Assembly (NCBI GenBank): GCA_038503075.1
Contig: JBCAML010000001.1
Coordinates: 3,720,001-3,784,000, forward strand
DNA length: 64,000 nt
Direction: 5' to 3'
Source: Gyromitra esculenta
Taxonomy: Eukaryota > Ascomycota > Pezizomycetes > Pezizales > Discinaceae
The position numbers and the translations under genes are program-made. The notes under the pieces are model-generated. The model ran no database searches, was not told the DNA's origin, and worked only from the letters and a program-made list of their open reading frames with translations. This document shows positions 60,021 to 64,000 of the stretch, one piece after another. The first letter of the stretch is position 1. The number at the start of each line of letters is the position of its first letter.

Positions 60021-63000
60021 TCTGTCCACTCGTTTGGCGGGGAGAGAGACTTGGGGTCGCTGAAATAGCGGATAAAGATGGACCTAAAGAGGCACGTGTG
60101 TCTATGGGGATTGTAGCGTGCAAGGTTGCGGGTATAAAGCGTGAAGGCACACGACACGATGTAGCAATTTTGTATGACACTCAAGTATCGAACGATAGCT
60201 ACTGTAACTCGTATCTCTCTCTAGACGGGGAAAGCCTCCTCCACCGGCCAACCAGCCCACCCCCAACCGGGAGAAGAGTCGGAAGCAGAAAGCTACACGC
60301 TGTCGACAACGGCAGGAATCGGCAGCGGGGGAGGTCGAACAGCAGAATGTGGGGAAGCCCGCAGCATTAGCGGGAGAGGCGGGCGCGGGGTGATTTCAGT
60401 GAATAGCACACACATGCGCCGGGGTTGGGATATGGAACGAGAAGACTGAGGCGGCTCAAACCAGGTTGAGCCCGAGAATAAACTCGGTTCGGTCAGGACG
60501 TCACCGCCACTGCCACTGCTGATAATGGCCCCACCGCATTGGTAATCCATCTGATAACAAAATGAGCCCACAAAACAGCTGCAGGCTTGGCGTCCACCCT
60601 GCAGCTCTTGGCCCTTGGAGATTAGCCTAATGCTGCTGGTCACGACAAATCACTCGCAGACATAAACCAGATCCCGCAGAACTGCAGCTCGGTCATGTTT
60701 TACACCCTCTAGGACAGAAGGATGTCGGTATTCGCCGCTTGATTTGTCACCAAGCAAGCTAGCGGTTGGTAGGCCAGCGTTGGGTTGGATCTCTCCCTAA
60801 AGTTCAGAGGGCCAACCTCCCTTCCCTTCCCTTCCTTCCCTCCCCTCCCCACTGAGCTGTTTCCATCTATTTCAAAAATGTCTATTTCAATCATTTAGAT
60901 TTGAGCATGTCTGGCACCATCAGCTATGTGAGTATTGAAAAGTCGGAGAACATTCAATAAGGTCCTTTCGGTAACTGCCCAGAACCATACGTATCACTGC
61001 GTATTTAATCTTCCTCTGCTGCTCAACATATCAAACAACACGGCTAGTTTCTTCGATCTCACCAATCTAGCATCTTGCTTTATCCTCCTATCTTCTAGTC
61101 CTCTGCCTTCAAACAAGACTAGACGTCTCGCCCCGCCTAATCTTCCTTTTCCAAGCTACTTTATTTGAACCAAACGAGCGTTCGTTCATTCACCATCGAA
61201 TCAGTCAGCCTGGAATCAAAGCAATCTAGTCATGGACGCTACTTCCTACGAAACGCATTTTCACAGATTTCAAACCATTAAACCATCACTCGATGAGGGC
61301 ATAGACGATATTGGCAGTTTCAATACGTATATTCGTTCAAATATCCCTCTTTACCATACAGTTGAACTGGTACCTTATCATCCTTTTTCTCTTGCTTATA
61401 ATTAATACTAGTTCCATATCCTATAGAAATCTATATAAAATCGCTCTGTATTCCAAGACCGACACAGAGCCGTGACATTCGATAACTACATGCTATTCGT
61501 TATAGTGGCATGATTCTTGTTTCTGACTGCTTTTAGGTTCGCTCTACTTCTCTACTTCCTACCCTCACTAAAATTTTTATTCATCGGCCCTATCTCTGCT
61601 GAAGGGAAAGCAAACCAATTGGGTCCACCTAAGCAAATTTTGCAGTGTTTTGGTATTCAGGCTACAGGATACGGTCATCAATTATTCAACATGCTTACAT
61701 TTTTCAGCTAGTAATTATATTAGCTAGAAAAACAGAGACAACATTCAGATATAACCGATTTCTCTTCCTGAAAAAAGTCTAGAGCAGACGCTTACTGTTT
61801 AACAGATCAAATCTAAGATTCAAGCACTATCTTACATGAATAGATACCGCATGACAATTTAATCTCCAGCTTTTGTTAAATCTTGTAGGATTTAAAAAGA
61901 CAATCAAACTACAGTCAAACATTAAATTTACGGGCGATCAGGAATCAACACCCAAACAAGAGGTGGGCTAAATAGCTACGTATTAAGAGCAGAAGTCCTA
62001 CTCGGTTTGGAGAAGTCACTCAAACACCACGACATTTCTCTCAAATCAAAGCAGACACAAACATAAGCAATATTCTATCTAAACCACGTTATGTGCGGGT
62101 TGAAGGAATCGGCTCTGATTTTACTCTTTCAGTGACGGTATCACGTGGCTATTTGTGGTCTAATTCGGGACTGCGAATCATTTTCGTGATGGGAACTGGG
62201 ATTGTAAATTTACCCCGTTTTACATTCTAGCGATCTGTTGATAAAAGCCTGCCTCTAACTATGAGGAAGTAAGGGATGAGATCACCTACTTGCTACTTGC
62301 TACTTGCGATATATAAATAAAAGTCTAAAAATTTAGAGCGAGTGTACTAGGAATTTGATTGGGTGGTTCTTCAAACATGTGTTGCTCAATAAAAGCCCCA
62401 GTCAAACATCTCCCCCCGGCTTTATGACACTCGTTACTCGTAACGAGCGCGTATACAGATACGTTAATCGACGTCTCTATTTAGAGGGCTGTGCCAAGTT
62501 ACTGAACCCATAATCTACAGCCTCCGGCGGAATTACTGTACGATTGTGGCAGCTCAGGATCTAAAGCATTCATTGGTCTTCCAGGCTCATCGGAAAGATT
62601 TTGGCAGTGGTACTGGCTACCCTACCCTGCCTGGGGCGTTCACATATCAGAGAATGTACCCAGCAACGAGCACGTGCTACGGCCGAAGCCATTGGTCTCG
62701 TATTTCTGAACAGCAGGAAAGCAGGAAAGCAACGTACTAAAGCAAGCCTCCCAGACCAACCATAAACCATACGCAACCCAACAGCCAGCGTGGGGTCCAG
62801 CGACGAGACCATCCCTCGGCTACGGTTTTCAAGGAATCGTAACGACGAGAGCCTCCCCAGTAAATCCCCCCTCCCACAAAGCCAGTTTACTCCGTGCAGA
62901 AAAATAACAACCTTCCTAATTGGGTCAGCCACAATATCCCCTATATCTTCACGAGTGACGTACTATGATGTCAATCCCACTTATTCGTAGCCAACCCGTT

Positions 63001-64000
63001 CGGAAACTAGGACAAAGCGTAGTTCTCGTGGTGTATTGCTGCTGACTTCACCTTTGATCCCAACTCGCTCCAAAGATCTCAAAACCCACTAGACGCCCAG
63101 AATCAGCCCTCGAGCCCCTCCAGAATCCAGACTAGAACCTAACTTGGCCCGACATCAGTATTGCGTACATATTAAAACCCAAAACCCGACCCCCGAACCT
63201 CGAACCTTCCTACCCTACCCTACCCCACCCTATTCCTATTACCCATAAAGATATACCCACCAGTAATTCAAGAGTGACAGATAAGCTAGAAAATAGAATG
63301 AAATAAAATAAAATATATACCATATAGAGAGAGCCCTACAAAACTGAAACCCTAAACCCATCCTACTGCATTATTCCGCGCCCCAACCCTAGTTCAAACA
63401 CCCTAAGAGCAGGAAACAGAGTAGAAAAAGAAAAAGAAGAAAAATAGTAATTAGGGACCCACTAGACTAACCTTCCCTTCATTAACTCTCACAAGCCCTA
63501 TCTCCCTATCCTAGCCTAGTCAAAAACAAATATATATATATAACAAAAAAAAAAAAAAAAAAACACGCCAGACAAGTCAACAAGGTATAATACGGAAAGA
63601 AGTATTCATCTCGTCGTCAACGTCGTTACCTCTTGCGTCCTTTCTTCCTTCACCCTACTCTACCCTTGCCCTACAGACCAATACTTCCACAACCCCACAG
63701 AAGCTGATTCAAAGAAAATCCCTCCCCACAAGAAAAACCCAATAAGGAAGTACGAGAAAACGAGTGATCGTCTGTGATCGCTCCAAAAGCCACAAAAAAG
63801 AGACGAAAAGAGACTAAAAGGGAAGAAAAACTCTATGACTACCTGAAAATTCCCACAATGTCCAACATTACTCCTCTCATTCACTTTCAGCTTCTCTTCC
63901 CAGCCAGACTTCAAAAAACAGAAAAACAGAACGAAAAGGAAAAGTAACGATAGTTTTGCTTTTGTACCCAACCCAATCAAACCATACCTACACCAGCTCC
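60021..64000. other. Right-hand flank without a recognised gene
   Basis: 4 kb. The left end holds the YIA6 promoter. A 58-codon frame from 61233 (MDATSYETHFHRF) has a plausible downstream splice site but no motif and is not called. Variant CCCTA-type units occur near 63211-63234, and pyrimidine- or A-rich low-complexity sequence dominates from 63180. This could be the promoter or long leader of a gene beyond the window. Confidence 0.45.
63529..63563. repeat. AT dinucleotide run followed by 19-A homopolymer
   Basis: A short TA repeat runs into TAAC and then nineteen consecutive A. Simple sequence. Confidence 0.9.

Noticed and set aside
61233..61406. 58-codon frame starting MDATSYETHFHRF
   Set aside because: A possible intron follows, but the spliced product ends within a few codons and matches nothing.

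Overview
The window looks like a gene-dense stretch of nuclear chromosome from a filamentous ascomycete (Pezizomycotina). The evidence is the many genes split by short GT-AG introns (mostly 43-145 nt), close matches to fungal housekeeping families, a pectin-degrading lyase and the relic of a fungal NB-ARC/TPR receptor. I cannot resolve the class. I built gene models by hand from reading frames, splice signals and family motifs. Almost all of them add up to an exact multiple of three, which is a useful internal check.

Layout. 0-7 kb: 3' part of SOG2 (RAM polarity pathway) and, facing it, the mitochondrial ABC1-family kinase MCP2. 7.5-9.6 kb: a decayed NB-ARC/kinesin-light-chain-type TPR receptor carrying a small inverted-repeat element. 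9.9-15.5 kb: UTP25 (rRNA processing), a tiny KSH1 gene, TAF13 (TFIID) and RSM25/mS23 (mitoribosome). 18.4-21.2 kb: histone chaperone RTT106 and an OCA6-like phosphatase-fold protein without the catalytic Cys. 21.2-35.6 kb: gene-poor, with two mirror-image MITE copies, AIM19, the active-site-intact phosphatase SIW14, a coiled-coil protein with a Gag-like segment and a pogo-like MITE. 35.6-40.2 kb: secreted rhamnogalacturonan lyase, an F-box/ankyrin protein and an F-box relic. 40.7-44.7 kb: ESF2 and an ER-type J protein (divergent pair), and a small membrane protein. 45.7-55.1 kb: a secreted glycerophosphodiester phosphodiesterase-like protein with a 12-nt exon, a large disordered protein, a DUF7918-type protein and a dimeric alpha/beta-barrel protein. 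56.5-60.0 kb: VFA1 (VPS4 partner) and a YIA6-type mitochondrial NAD carrier. 60-64 kb: no gene recognised.

There is no operon-like logic and I see no secondary-metabolite cluster. The genes serve separate core processes (ribosome biogenesis: UTP25, ESF2; mitochondria: MCP2, RSM25, AIM19, YIA6; transcription and chromatin: TAF13, RTT106; membrane traffic: KSH1, VFA1). Accessory content (MITEs, receptor relic, F-box and Gag-like genes, lyase) sits in the gene-poor intervals. The most notable items are a MITE family whose two close copies differ only by transitions, a more distant relative with the same TIR core inside the receptor pseudogene, and several unusual exon structures.
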